Assembly: GCA_031272615.1 (NCBI GenBank)
Contig: JAISTL010000192.1
Location: forward strand, 1-17,176
Length of the DNA stretch: 17,176 nucleotides
Reading direction: 5' to 3'
DNA from: Methylobacteriaceae bacterium
Lineage (GTDB): Bacteria > Pseudomonadota > Alphaproteobacteria > Rhizobiales > Beijerinckiaceae
Under the pieces are notes generated by a model. The model had not been told where the DNA came from, did no database searches, and saw nothing but the letters and a program-made list of their open reading frames with translations. Made by a program: the position numbers and the translations under genes. Shown piece by piece: positions 6,588-13,939 of the stretch (its first letter is position 1; every line of letters begins with the position of its first letter).

Positions 6588-7544
6588 TTATTTCTTCTTG
6601 GCTTCGAGAGCGCGCTTCTCCACCAGGCGGTATTCCTCCAGCGTCTGCGCCGCGTTCTTGTAGTCGGCGGCCAGCAGAACCTTGTCGAGATACTCTTTCC
6701 ACGCCGCGCTCTCCGCCACCTGTTTCATGGTGTTGTCCCAATAGCTGAGCGCGGCGTCAGACATGGCTTTGGGCCCGACAATCCCGCGATAGAGCGGAAA
6801 TTCCACGTTTTTGTAGCCGAGCTCCGACAGCGTGGGCGCCTGATCGAAGGGTGGGGAAAACCGTGAGGTGCTCAAGGCGGCCAGAGCGACGATATCGCCG
6901 GATTTCACATATTCCCTGGCGGCGGCGGGCTTGCCCATGCCCAGGTCGATATGCCCGCCCAGCAGCGCGGTGACGGTTTCGGCGGACGACGCGAGGGAAA
7001 CGAAATCAAACTTGTCCACCAGGTCAAGCTCTTCCAGCATCATGTTCAGCACCGTCAGTTCATCACCCGGCGTGCCGCCGATGGTCACCTGCTCACCCTT
7101 TTTGGCCGCCTCGATGGCGTCTTTCAGGGTCTTGTATTTGCCGTCCTTGCCGGCGAGCACCAGATGTTTGTCGGCCCCCATGATGGCGATGGGGCGGAAA
7201 TCCTCGATGGACAGGCCGCCCAGCGTCACCATCACCGTGAGGTCGCCGCTGCTCAGGCACAGCAGGGATTCATCGGGAGTCTTGCTGGACGCCACATTGC
7301 GCCGGGACACCTGCCCGTTTCCCTCCTCCTGGTTGCGGATCACGATGGGCTGGTTGGCCCATTTGTTCTGGGTGATGATGTCCGCGATGGTTCTCGAAAA
7401 CATGTCGCTGTTGCCGCCGGCCTTGGAACTGACCACAAACTCCACGTTCCTGGACAGCGCAAAGCCGCCGGATTGGGCCGACACGTCCGCGACGGACAGT
7501 GTCAGCGCCGTCATCACCGCTGTGACCAAACAGATTTTATTCAT
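6588..7544 (-). CDS. tctC: TTT-family substrate-binding protein (TctC/Bug type)
   Basis: Periplasmic solute receptor of a tripartite tricarboxylate transporter; it captures a carboxylate and delivers it to TctA/TctB. The product has 318 residues. It starts with a secretory signal peptide (MNKICLVTAVMTALTLSVADVSA, likely cleaved before Q24) and has no lipobox Cys, so it is probably soluble. The mature N-terminus NVEFVVSSKAGGNSDMFSRTIADII matches the family's ligand-loop region (usually PFxAGGxxD). Later segments such as VTIGGTPGDELTVLNMM and HIDLGMGKPAAAREYVKSG fit the Bug fold. The usual proline of the PFxAGG loop is replaced (VSSKAGG), which may reflect a particular ligand. ATG at 7544 has AGAGAGG 5 nt upstream. 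It follows tctA by 59 nt, giving the order tctB-tctA-tctC. Confidence 0.93.
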   Translation of the reverse strand: MNKICLVTAVMTALTLSVADVSAQSGGFALSRNVEFVVSSKAGGNSDMFSRTIADIITQNKWANQPIVIRNQEEGNGQVSRRNVASSKTPDESLLCLSSGDLTVMVTLGGLSIEDFRPIAIMGADKHLVLAGKDGKYKTLKDAIEAAKKGEQVTIGGTPGDELTVLNMMLEELDLVDKFDFVSLASSAETVTALLGGHIDLGMGKPAAAREYVKSGDIVALAALSTSRFSPPFDQAPTLSELGYKNVEFPLYRGIVGPKAMSDAALSYWDNTMKQVAESAAWKEYLDKVLLAADYKNAAQTLEEYRLVEKRALEAKKK

Positions 7545-7578
7545 TTTCGCCTCTCTTTATGGGTTGGTTGCAGTCATT

Positions 7579-7605
7579 CGAAAACAGCTTGTGCGAAAAC
7601 AGCTT
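7579..7605. repeat. Short direct repeat at the tctA stop codon
   Basis: CGAAAACAGCTT occurs twice, at 7579-7590 and 7594-7605, with a 3-nt spacer. The second copy overlaps the tctA stop codon (minus-strand TAA at 7604-7606). It looks like a 15-bp tandem duplication in the tctA-tctC gap. Confidence 0.75.
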
Positions 7606-9112
7606 AGGGCCGCTGTTTCCGCGCCCTGGAAAGAATCCCGCGGATGACGGGCGCCAGTATCAGGGTGAAAAACACCAGCATCAATACGAGTGAAATCGGC
7701 CTTTCAAAGAAAATGGACACACTGCCCTTGGAAATGACCAGCGCGCGGCGGACATTGATTTCCAGGCTGGACGACAGCACATAGGCCAGAAGCAGCGGCG
7801 CCACCGGATAGTCGTTTTTCTGGAACAGGTAGCCCAGCACCCCGCCGATCACCATGATGACGACGCCGTACATCGAGTTGGTCGTCGCGTAGGCCCCGAC
7901 AAAGCAGATGGTGATAATCGACGGAATCATGACGCCTACCGGCACGCGGATGACTTTCGCCATCCAGGGGATGGAAATCATGGCCACGAGCAGGGCAATC
8001 AGATTGGAGATGAACAGCGACGCGATCAGCCCCCAGGCGAATTCCGGCTCGGAGGCGAAGAGCATGGGCCCCGGATTGAGGCCCCACATCATCAACCCGC
8101 CGAGCAGAACAGCAGTGGTGCCGCTGCCGGGAATGCCGAGGGACAGCAGCGGGCCGAAGGCGCCGGCGGCCGCGGCGTTGTTGGCCGCCTCGGCGGCGGC
8201 GAGCCCCTCAATGGCGCCGGTGCCCAGCTCCTCTTCGTTTTTGCCGAACTTTTTCTGGATGGCGTAACCGAGGAACGAAGCGGTCGTCGCCCCCGCGCCG
8301 GGAAGAAACCCGACAAAAGTTCCGAGAAAGCTCGACTTCAGAACCGGCGGGGTGATCCGCCGGATGTCGTGCCTGGTCAGCAGCCCGCCGAGAATGCTGA
8401 ACTTCTCCTGTATCGGTTCGGCAACGGAGAAACGGTTCTCCGCCAGCTCGAACACCTGGGCCAGCCCGATGAAACCGATGACCAGCGGAATGAAATTGAT
8501 GCCGCCGAGCAGATAGATATTGCCGAAATCATAGCGGACATTGCCGGTGATGCCGTCCACGCCCATGGTGGCGATCATCATGCCGAGACAGGTGGCGATC
8601 ACTCCCTTCACCGGGTTTTCCCCGACCAGCCAGGAGACGGAGGTCATGGCGACCAGCATCAGCGCCGCCATCTCCGAGGGGCCGAACTTCAACCCCAGCC
8701 GCGCCAGGGCGGGCCCCAGAAACACCAGGATGACCATGCCGATGACGCCGCCGACAAAGGAGGAGACGTTGGATGTGAGCAACGCCTTGCCGGCCCTCCC
8801 CTTGCGGGCCAGCGGATAGCCGTCCAGCGCCGTCATGATGGCGGGAGAATCACCGGGCACGTTGAGCAGGATGGCGCTGTAAGCGCCGCCGAACATGTTG
8901 GAATAATAGATGGCGCCCAGCATGATGATGGCGGTCACCGGGTTGAATTTGAAGGTGATGGGCAGCAGCAGGGCGCAACCGGCCAGCGAGCCGATTCCGG
9001 GCATGGCGCCGACGAGAATTCCCAGTATGGCGCCGATGAAAGCCGCCAGCAAATTCTCGACGCTTGTCGCCACCGAGAAGCCCATGGCCAGCATTTGCAG
9101 ACTTTCCACCAT
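7604..9112 (-). CDS. tctA: TTT transporter large membrane subunit TctA
   Basis: Main permease subunit of the tripartite tricarboxylate transporter, an ion-gradient-driven carboxylate importer of the inner membrane. The product has 502 residues, the normal length, with about 11-12 hydrophobic segments. Family signatures are clear: GAMPGIGSLAGCALLLP near 35-51, SAILLNVPGDSPAIMTALDGYP near 80-100, and the second-half motif GFLPGAGATTASFLGYAIQKK. These are followed by GTGAIEGLAAAEAANNAAAAG and LSLGIPGSGTTAVLLGGLMMWGLNPGP. ATG at 9112 is preceded by an AGGGAGG site. The tctB stop lies 11 nt upstream, so translation is probably coupled. The two halves share the PGxG motif, as expected for the internally duplicated family. 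Confidence 0.97.
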   Translation of the reverse strand: MVESLQMLAMGFSVATSVENLLAAFIGAILGILVGAMPGIGSLAGCALLLPITFKFNPVTAIIMLGAIYYSNMFGGAYSAILLNVPGDSPAIMTALDGYPLARKGRAGKALLTSNVSSFVGGVIGMVILVFLGPALARLGLKFGPSEMAALMLVAMTSVSWLVGENPVKGVIATCLGMMIATMGVDGITGNVRYDFGNIYLLGGINFIPLVIGFIGLAQVFELAENRFSVAEPIQEKFSILGGLLTRHDIRRITPPVLKSSFLGTFVGFLPGAGATTASFLGYAIQKKFGKNEEELGTGAIEGLAAAEAANNAAAAGAFGPLLSLGIPGSGTTAVLLGGLMMWGLNPGPMLFASEPEFAWGLIASLFISNLIALLVAMISIPWMAKVIRVPVGVMIPSIITICFVGAYATTNSMYGVVIMVIGGVLGYLFQKNDYPVAPLLLAYVLSSSLEINVRRALVISKGSVSIFFERPISLVLMLVFFTLILAPVIRGILSRARKQRP

Positions 9113-9123
9113 GCCCCACCTCC

Positions 9124-9576
9124 CTAATACATGATCAGGTCGTAAATGATGCCGTTTTCAAAGGGAATTTGCAGCCACCAGACAAACACGCCCCAGACGA
9201 TGGCGCCGACCACGAGCGTGGACAACACCAGGGCGCGCACGGGTGTTTTTTCCACCAGCACCTGCCAAAGCACAAAATAGACCAGCAACGACGGCAACAT
9301 GCCGAAGGTGAAGCACGCCGCCACCAGCAGAACCAGCGACGCCGCCACCTCGAAGGCCGGGCGGCGATAGTCGGCCGGCTTTTCCCTGAGGCTTTGAACC
9401 ATTCCCGCCAGGGAGGCCGCCAGCAGCACGGCGGCAATCCCGGCGGGGAACAGGCCCGGCAGCGGCCGGTGGCGGGCGTCCCACACGCCGTATTCGTAAA
9501 TGCCGAGATAGAGCCAGACCAGCGCCAACAGGAAGGTGCAGAACGCAATGACCGTGCGGCTGTTGAGGTTTCTCAT
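9124..9576 (-). CDS. tctB: TTT transporter small membrane subunit TctB
   Basis: Small four-helix subunit of the TTT transporter, 150 residues as expected. The sequence starts MRNLNSRTVIAFCTFLLALVWLYLG. Hydrophobic segments lie at about residues 8-25, 42-58, 75-105 and 118-138, with the typical GLFPAGIAAVLL segment after the first helix. The open frame extends upstream to 9750, but the start at 9576 is chosen because it has a GGAGG site 6 nt before it and overlaps the stop of the GH127 gene as ATGA (9573-9576). That overlap shows strict translational coupling to the glycosidase. TctB sequences are poorly conserved, so the call leans on size, topology and its place before tctA. Confidence 0.92.
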   Translation of the reverse strand: MRNLNSRTVIAFCTFLLALVWLYLGIYEYGVWDARHRPLPGLFPAGIAAVLLAASLAGMVQSLREKPADYRRPAFEVAASLVLLVAACFTFGMLPSLLVYFVLWQVLVEKTPVRALVLSTLVVGAIVWGVFVWWLQIPFENGIIYDLIMY

Positions 9577-11465
9577 TCCGGTCCTCCGTGTTCGTTCGCC
9601 GCTTGAGACGCCGGCATGGGGTCGATGAGCGGCATTTCGGTCAACCGCAGATTGGTGCAGCCATAGGGGATGAGGCGCCGCGGGCCGGGCGAAGAGACGG
9701 CCGCGGTTGACGACGGGGCCCTGGCGCAACAGCCGTTCTCGTAGGGCCACTCCACCTCGGCGACGTCCGCCACCAGGCTGACCGGCGGAGCGGCCGGTTG
9801 GAACGGCTTATCCCCCACGGGCGCCCGTTCCAGCCGGAAATTGTTGCCGACGAGACCGTAATTCCACTTTGTCGTCGGATACACCTGATAATCACAATAG
9901 GGGAATTTGCGCTCGACGCCGGATTTCGTGTATTCCCGCCGTTCCCAGCGCTCGCCCACCGGCAGCGCGAACACCAGAGGCCCGCGGCGGACGCAATACA
10001 ACCCCTGCGGCCGCGGCGTGAGCTCGGGCTCGAAGATGAGAGACACGGCGATCGACTGCTCCCCGCTCCAGCACCGGCGCAGGCGGAGAAACCCGTCTTC
10101 CGGCGGCGCAACGGTTTCGCCGTTCACCACGGCGGATTTCGCTGTTGACGGAATACGCAGATGCAGGGTGAAGACAACCGGGCGATCCGTGCGCACACGA
10201 ACGGTATAGTCGTCACGAAACGGATAATCCGTGATGTTCTCCACCTCCAGAACGGCGTCTTCGTGCACCGTGCGCAGCCGCGACGGCGCGAGAGCGCACA
10301 TCGCCACGCCGTCCGGCGCGCGCATGAAGGTGGACAACGCGAACTTGGGCCAGCCCTGGTTGAAATTCGCCGTGCAGCAGCCGTATTCCGGCTCCAGGCC
10401 GAACAAGTGGGATTCACCGCAGTTGGTCAAAAACGGGCTGAGATCGTCACTGATGGCGCTGCACTCGATCTGATTGGTCATCTGGTCGTATTGATGCGTC
10501 CACATGTCGGGGCTGAGGGTCGCGGGCAAGGCGTTATAGGCCAGGCTTTCCAGCCGCTCCGCCCACTGGCTGCCGCCGGTGAGCATGAACAGCCACTCAT
10601 AGGAATACATGGCCTCAACCACCGAGCACAGTTCGGCGCCCTGCAGCGGCGATGTGCCGGCGAGGCATTCGTCGCCGGTGAAATGCCCCACCGCCATGCC
10701 GTGGTCGCGCATCAGAAGGGCAAACGCCTTGCTCGCGAAGGCATTGGGGTCCTCGCCGGTCAATCGCGAAATCAGCGCTTTGGACTTGAGGCACATCGCG
10801 AGATTGACAACGTGGGTCATCTGGCTCCAACGCCCCCGTTCATAGGGCTTTTGAAAACGCCACCAAGTGAAGACGGCCTCGAAGTTCACCCCCTGGGCGT
10901 GGAGCTTCAGTGCCAAATCCTCCATCCACGGCTCCGGCCGGCGCTCATACAGCCAGAACAGGGGGATAAGGCATTCATACCAACGGGTTGCCGCCCATTT
11001 GAACAGCGTGTGCCGCTCGATATGCCGGTTCAGCTGCCGCATGCCGCGGTAGATGACCGGCTCGATGCGCTCGTCGCCCGTACAGTCGTAATAGACCACC
11101 AGAACCTTGCACAGCAGGAAAAACGCCCACATGTCATAGTGGGGGCGCTCGGCCGCGCTGCACGGGCACAGCCAGCCGTCGGGTTGCTGGCCGGCGATAA
11201 CGGCGTCGATATACCGCGCGGCTCTGGCCTGCATGTCTTTGTCGTCCAGCAGCCAGGCCAGCGGAATGAAACCGTCCAGCCAATAGGGAACCCGCTCCCA
11301 CCCTTCCCGGTCGCCGCCGACCCATTTGCTGTCGCGCACATCCGGCCAGACTTTGTCCAGGTTGCCGCTGAGCCCGGCGGCCTGGATTTTCAGCTGACGT
11401 TCAAGCCAGCCGGCGGCGGATAATTCGGCGGTGGTGTATTGCGAAAAGAAAAGCGGTTTCAGCAT
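9573..11465 (-). CDS. GH127-like glycosidase (DUF1680, beta-L-arabinofuranosidase domain)
   Basis: Glycoside hydrolase of the DUF1680/GH127 type, 630 residues, an alpha/alpha barrel followed by beta domains. GH127 retaining enzymes use a zinc-bound cysteine nucleophile. Here the matching residues are visible: E278 and C280 in GAELCSVVE, the CC pair C363/C364 in EYGCCTANFNQGWPKF, and E266 in HFTGDECLAG as the likely acid/base. Known activities are beta-L-arabinofuranosidase and, in some members, release of aceric acid, an acidic branched sugar of rhamnogalacturonan II. No signal peptide is seen (MLKPLFFSQYTTAELSAAGW), so it probably works in the cytoplasm on an imported glycoside. It is the first gene of the operon, overlaps tctB by 4 nt (ATGA) and diverges from the AraC-type regulator. 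ATG at 11465 has only a weak ribosome site. The substrate is not determined. Confidence 0.93.
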   Translation of the reverse strand: MLKPLFFSQYTTAELSAAGWLERQLKIQAAGLSGNLDKVWPDVRDSKWVGGDREGWERVPYWLDGFIPLAWLLDDKDMQARAARYIDAVIAGQQPDGWLCPCSAAERPHYDMWAFFLLCKVLVVYYDCTGDERIEPVIYRGMRQLNRHIERHTLFKWAATRWYECLIPLFWLYERRPEPWMEDLALKLHAQGVNFEAVFTWWRFQKPYERGRWSQMTHVVNLAMCLKSKALISRLTGEDPNAFASKAFALLMRDHGMAVGHFTGDECLAGTSPLQGAELCSVVEAMYSYEWLFMLTGGSQWAERLESLAYNALPATLSPDMWTHQYDQMTNQIECSAISDDLSPFLTNCGESHLFGLEPEYGCCTANFNQGWPKFALSTFMRAPDGVAMCALAPSRLRTVHEDAVLEVENITDYPFRDDYTVRVRTDRPVVFTLHLRIPSTAKSAVVNGETVAPPEDGFLRLRRCWSGEQSIAVSLIFEPELTPRPQGLYCVRRGPLVFALPVGERWERREYTKSGVERKFPYCDYQVYPTTKWNYGLVGNNFRLERAPVGDKPFQPAAPPVSLVADVAEVEWPYENGCCARAPSSTAAVSSPGPRRLIPYGCTNLRLTEMPLIDPMPASQAANEHGGPE

Positions 11466-11612
11466 GAGCCCAAAACCCGTTGTTTGTTATCTTTCGTCTG
11501 GACATACATAAAAATTGTGATATCGCACAGTGCGAGAAATCCATTACCGTGCAAAAACGAAACACTTTCATATATTTTTTTGGCGTCGCACCCGGCGCCG
11601 GAGGGCCCGCCC
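11466..11612. promoter_or_regulatory. Divergent promoter region of the GH127-TTT operon and araC-type gene
   Basis: This 147-bp gap is distinctly AT-richer than its surroundings and lies between two divergent starts, so it must hold both promoters. It contains a perfect 13-bp inverted repeat TCGCACAGTGCGA at 11523-11535 and an overlapping TGTG-n6-CACA at 11516-11529. Two direct copies of GTGCRARAA lie at 11530-11538 and 11549-11557, 19 bp apart, near the two-turn spacing of AraC-family half-sites. A TATATT at 11571-11576 could be a -10 for the plus-strand gene. The exact -35/-10 pairs are not certain. Confidence 0.6.
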
Positions 11613-12398
11613 ATGAGGAACCCGATAACCGGATTGGATATGAACGCCTTGCCGGAATTCATCAAAACCGCGCTGCGCACCTTCATCCCCGGGGAACTGC
11701 ACATCACCCGCACCTGTGATTTCGACGTGCTGATCATCATGCTCGACGGCGAGTTGATATTTCACGAGGACGGAAAGCGCGTCAGCCTGCGCCCCGGCCA
11801 GTGGTATATCCAACGGGCCGGGTTGTTTCAGCAGGGGAAGGAGCCCAGCAATTCCCCCCGTTACTACTATATCCATTTCCACGGCGTGTTCTCCACAGAG
11901 GAAACCCTGCAGACCCTGCCGCTCGCCGGCGCCGTTGAAACGGAACCGCTGCTGCCGCTTCTGCGGGAGCTGTTCAATGTCGAGCGGTCTTTCCACTGCA
12001 ACCGCGTCGCCTGCAACGCGCTGTTTTTCTCGGTACTGTCGCGGCTGCACGGGTCGCGGTTCGCCGCCTCCCGCTCCCAGCGGCTGCTGAGGAAAATGGA
12101 AAACTACCTGACCCATCACTATATGCACCCGCATACGCTGAAGAAAATGGCGCGGGAGTTTCAACTCTCCCACACCTACATCACGCGGATTTTCCGGCAG
12201 CAGCTGGCCATCACCCCCCATCAGTATCTCACCAAGCTGCGCATCGACCAGGCCTGCCAGATGATGCAGGATACCAACCATCCCATCAACGACATCGCCT
12301 TCGAGGTCGGTTATCAGGATGTTTCATCCTTTTTCCGCGCCTTCACCCGCCAGAAAAACTGCGCGCCCAGCAAATGGCGGGAATGGGCGCACTATTAG
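11613..12398 (+). CDS. AraC/XylS-family transcriptional regulator
   Basis: 261-residue regulator with an N-terminal cupin-like sensor half (HITRTCDFDVLIIMLDGELIFHEDGKRVSLRPGQWYIQRAG, about 30-70) and a C-terminal AraC DNA-binding half with two helix-turn-helix units. The first is around 175-197 (TLKKMAREFQLSHTYITRIFRQQLAITPHQYL). The second is around 223-245 (HPINDIAFEVGYQDVSSFFRAFTRQ), the AraC signature region. The frame is open upstream to 11439, but ATG at 11613 is chosen because GGAGGG lies 7 nt before it. An earlier start would put the leader inside the divergent promoter region. It diverges from the GH127-TTT-PdxA operon and is the obvious candidate activator, sensing a sugar or sugar acid. 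That role is inferred from position. Confidence 0.94.
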   Translation: MRNPITGLDMNALPEFIKTALRTFIPGELHITRTCDFDVLIIMLDGELIFHEDGKRVSLRPGQWYIQRAGLFQQGKEPSNSPRYYYIHFHGVFSTEETLQTLPLAGAVETEPLLPLLRELFNVERSFHCNRVACNALFFSVLSRLHGSRFAASRSQRLLRKMENYLTHHYMHPHTLKKMAREFQLSHTYITRIFRQQLAITPHQYLTKLRIDQACQMMQDTNHPINDIAFEVGYQDVSSFFRAFTRQKNCAPSKWREWAHY

Positions 12399-12722
12399 GC
12401 CGTTTGACGCCGGGTTCGGCCGGAACCGGTCCGGCGCGGTGGACACGCAGGACACGGAGGAGGAAATGGACATTCTGCCGGCTTTGAATGTCCCCGATTT
12501 CAGCATCCGCCCCGAAACCGCCGCGGATGCATGAACTCACGGGCCCGCCCTACTGGACTTTGCCGGCGCATCGGTATATAAACCACACCACGAACGAAGG
12601 AGTTCGCGGCTGTCGGCGCTGTTGCAGCCGTCACGGCCGAAACGGCGTGTCGGTGAAACTCACTTTTATTCCGAATACTCCGTCCCGCAGGTCCCCGGCT
12701 TACTTTTCGAGGCATAGTATCA
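12399..12722. other. 324-bp spacer between the araC-type gene and the SAF-domain gene
   Basis: It contains a single GGTGGAC (12439-12445), the small ORF at 12466-12534, a TATATA run at 12575-12580, and a stretch with short self-complementary segments. Examples of the latter are CGAAC/GTTCG near 12589-12607 and CGGCTG/CAGCCG near 12607-12632. The latter could be a structured leader of the SAF gene, but it does not match a riboswitch class I recognise. Confidence 0.4.
12466..12534 (+). pseudogene. 22-residue ORF, possible remnant of a GNAT acetyltransferase N-terminus
   Basis: A short frame starts with ATG right after a strong GGAGGAGGAA ribosome site and ends at TGA after 22 residues (MDILPALNVPDFSIRPETAADA). 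The segment FSIRPETAADA resembles the first strand and turn of GNAT acetyltransferases (typically IRPATxxDA). No continuation of a GNAT domain is seen in any frame downstream, so this could be a decayed gene start, a leader peptide, or chance. The good ribosome site is the main reason to list it. Confidence 0.3.
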
Positions 12723-13055
12723 ATGAACGCAAAACCCGGAACAATTCTCCTGGCCCTCGTCATTTTCGGCGCCATGGTGGCTCTTTTGTTTTTCCTGTCG
12801 CAAGGGGCGACGCCGGACCCGCGCCGGAGAGGCACGCCGCCGCCCAACCCCCCGGAAAAAGTCCAGTTCGCCGTCAAGGACATCGCCGTGGGTGAAAAGC
12901 TTACCGCGGACAATGTCCAGTGGACCGACTGGCCCCCGGGGCGCGTGCCGAAGGACGGCGAAGTCGGTGAGGGCGATTTCATCGGCCAGTGCGCCGCCAC
13001 GGCGTTCCGGGCAGGCGAGTTCATCCGGCCGTCCAAGCTCGGGGCCTGCCCATAG
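12723..13055 (+). CDS. Membrane-anchored stand-alone SAF-domain protein (CpaB N-terminus-like)
   Basis: 110-residue protein with a short cytoplasmic start (MNAKPG) and one membrane helix (about 7-26, TILLALVIFGAMVALLFFLS). A Pro/Arg-rich linker (about 29-45) follows, then a SAF domain (about 47-106, VQFAVKDIAVGEKLTADNVQW to FRAGEFIRPSKL). The layout matches the N-terminal part of CpaB/RcpC, the periplasmic assembly factor of Flp/Tad pili, including the W-x-x-WP and IRPSKL-like segments. CpaB is usually 250-330 residues and has an RcpC domain after SAF; here the protein stops at once (LGACP). No other tad genes are nearby. It may be a truncated CpaB or a separate small SAF family; the function is unknown. 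A GAGG lies about 10 nt before ATG. It converges on the BKACE gene. Confidence 0.72.
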   Translation: MNAKPGTILLALVIFGAMVALLFFLSQGATPDPRRRGTPPPNPPEKVQFAVKDIAVGEKLTADNVQWTDWPPGRVPKDGEVGEGDFIGQCAATAFRAGEFIRPSKLGACP

Positions 13056-13062
13056 GGGCCGG

Positions 13063-13103
13063 GAAGCGGGCGTCGCGTCACGGAACGCGAGCACCCGCTC
13101 TTC
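13063..13103. terminator. Hairpin between convergent SAF and BKACE genes
   Basis: An imperfect inverted repeat (GCGGGCGTCGCGT at 13066-13078 with ACGCGAGCACCCGC at 13085-13098, flanked by GAAG/CTTC) lies between the two convergent stops. It has a short loop and could stop transcription from both sides, but only a poor pyrimidine tail follows and no true T-tract. Confidence 0.5.
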
Positions 13104-13134
13104 TCCCCGGAGGGAGATTCCATGGCGCGGCGTC

Positions 13135-13938
13135 TCAGCCGCCGATGTTGAACACCCGCCGGGCCTCGTTGGGAGACATGGGTTCCATGCTCAAAGCGCG
13201 GAGCAGCTTGGCCATGTGGGCGACGATGGGCGCGTTCTCCACGGCTTTCTCGTTCCGGTCGATGTGGTCGCTGTCCTCGAAGCCGACGCGCATGGTGCGG
13301 GCGCCGAGGCCCAGCGCGGCGGCGAAAATGTCGTTGTCCACGCGGTGGGCGTGGGTGATGCCCCACAGCATACCCGGCGGGATGAAGTTTCTCAGCGCAA
13401 TCAACGCCTCCGGGGTCGCCGGAGCGGCGCCTTCGTGGCCGAGAACGAGGCTGAACAGCAGCGGCGTGCGGAACCGATACTCCTTCGCCAGTTCCAGGGT
13501 GGCGTGGATCATCCCCAGCTCGAACACCTCCACCTCGGGGGTCTTGCCGTAGTGCAGGATTTTTTCGACGCAGTAACGCACCTCGTCAATGGGGTTGAGA
13601 TACACCGCCTTGCCGAGATTGACGGAGCCGACATTCAGCGACGCGCACTCCACCTCCGGCAGCGTCAGCGGCGCGCAGCGCTCTTCGATGGTGAGGTTGG
13701 ACACGCCGCCGGTGGAGGCCTCGATGACGATGTCACAGCCCTTGCGGATGAGCTCCACGGTCTTGCGGAAGGCGGTGAGGTCCGGCGTCAGGCGGCCGAA
13801 GGTGTCGCGCACATGCAGATGCACCATGCCCGCGCCGAAGCGGGAGCAATTGATGACGTCGCGGGCGACCTCCTCCGGGTCGACGGATGTCCACGCCGCG
13901 TTCACCGGCGCCACGTTAATCAGCACTGAGTGTGTCAT
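13135..13938 (-). CDS. Beta-keto acid cleavage enzyme (BKACE, DUF849)
   Basis: Zinc-dependent enzyme of the BKACE/DUF849 family. Characterised members such as 3-keto-5-aminohexanoate cleavage enzyme combine a beta-keto acid with acetyl-CoA to give acetoacetate and a new CoA ester. The product has 267 residues, slightly short for the family (about 275-310). Visible zinc-site residues are the HLH pair H40/H42 in MVHLHVRD and E221 in MRVGFED. A TIM-barrel pattern runs through IVIEASTGG, ASLNVGSVNL, FELGMIHATLELAKEY and LLFSLVLGHEG. ATG at 13938 has GGAGGAG about 6 nt upstream, and the gntR stop ends 1 nt before it, so the genes are coupled. As the last gene of a TRAP operon it probably degrades the imported carboxylate or a derivative. 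The side chain accepted by this member cannot be read from the sequence. Confidence 0.93.
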   Translation of the reverse strand: MTHSVLINVAPVNAAWTSVDPEEVARDVINCSRFGAGMVHLHVRDTFGRLTPDLTAFRKTVELIRKGCDIVIEASTGGVSNLTIEERCAPLTLPEVECASLNVGSVNLGKAVYLNPIDEVRYCVEKILHYGKTPEVEVFELGMIHATLELAKEYRFRTPLLFSLVLGHEGAAPATPEALIALRNFIPPGMLWGITHAHRVDNDIFAAALGLGARTMRVGFEDSDHIDRNEKAVENAPIVAHMAKLLRALSMEPMSPNEARRVFNIGG

Positions 13939-13939
13939 G

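Noticed and set aside
5559..6866. 435-residue plus-strand ORF
   Set aside because: It crosses the antisense of the PdxA-like gene, the hairpin gap and the end of tctC, with no recognisable domain.
10161..11423. 420-residue plus-strand ORF
   Set aside because: It is antisense to the GH127 gene, whose catalytic residues are on the minus strand.
12590..12665. Possible riboswitch before the SAF gene
   Set aside because: Some short complementary segments exist, but I could not match them to a known aptamer core, so no class is claimed.
12500..13366. 288-residue minus-strand ORF
   Set aside because: It overlaps the SAF gene and the BKACE 3' end in an antisense or wrong frame and is Arg/Pro-rich with no domain.
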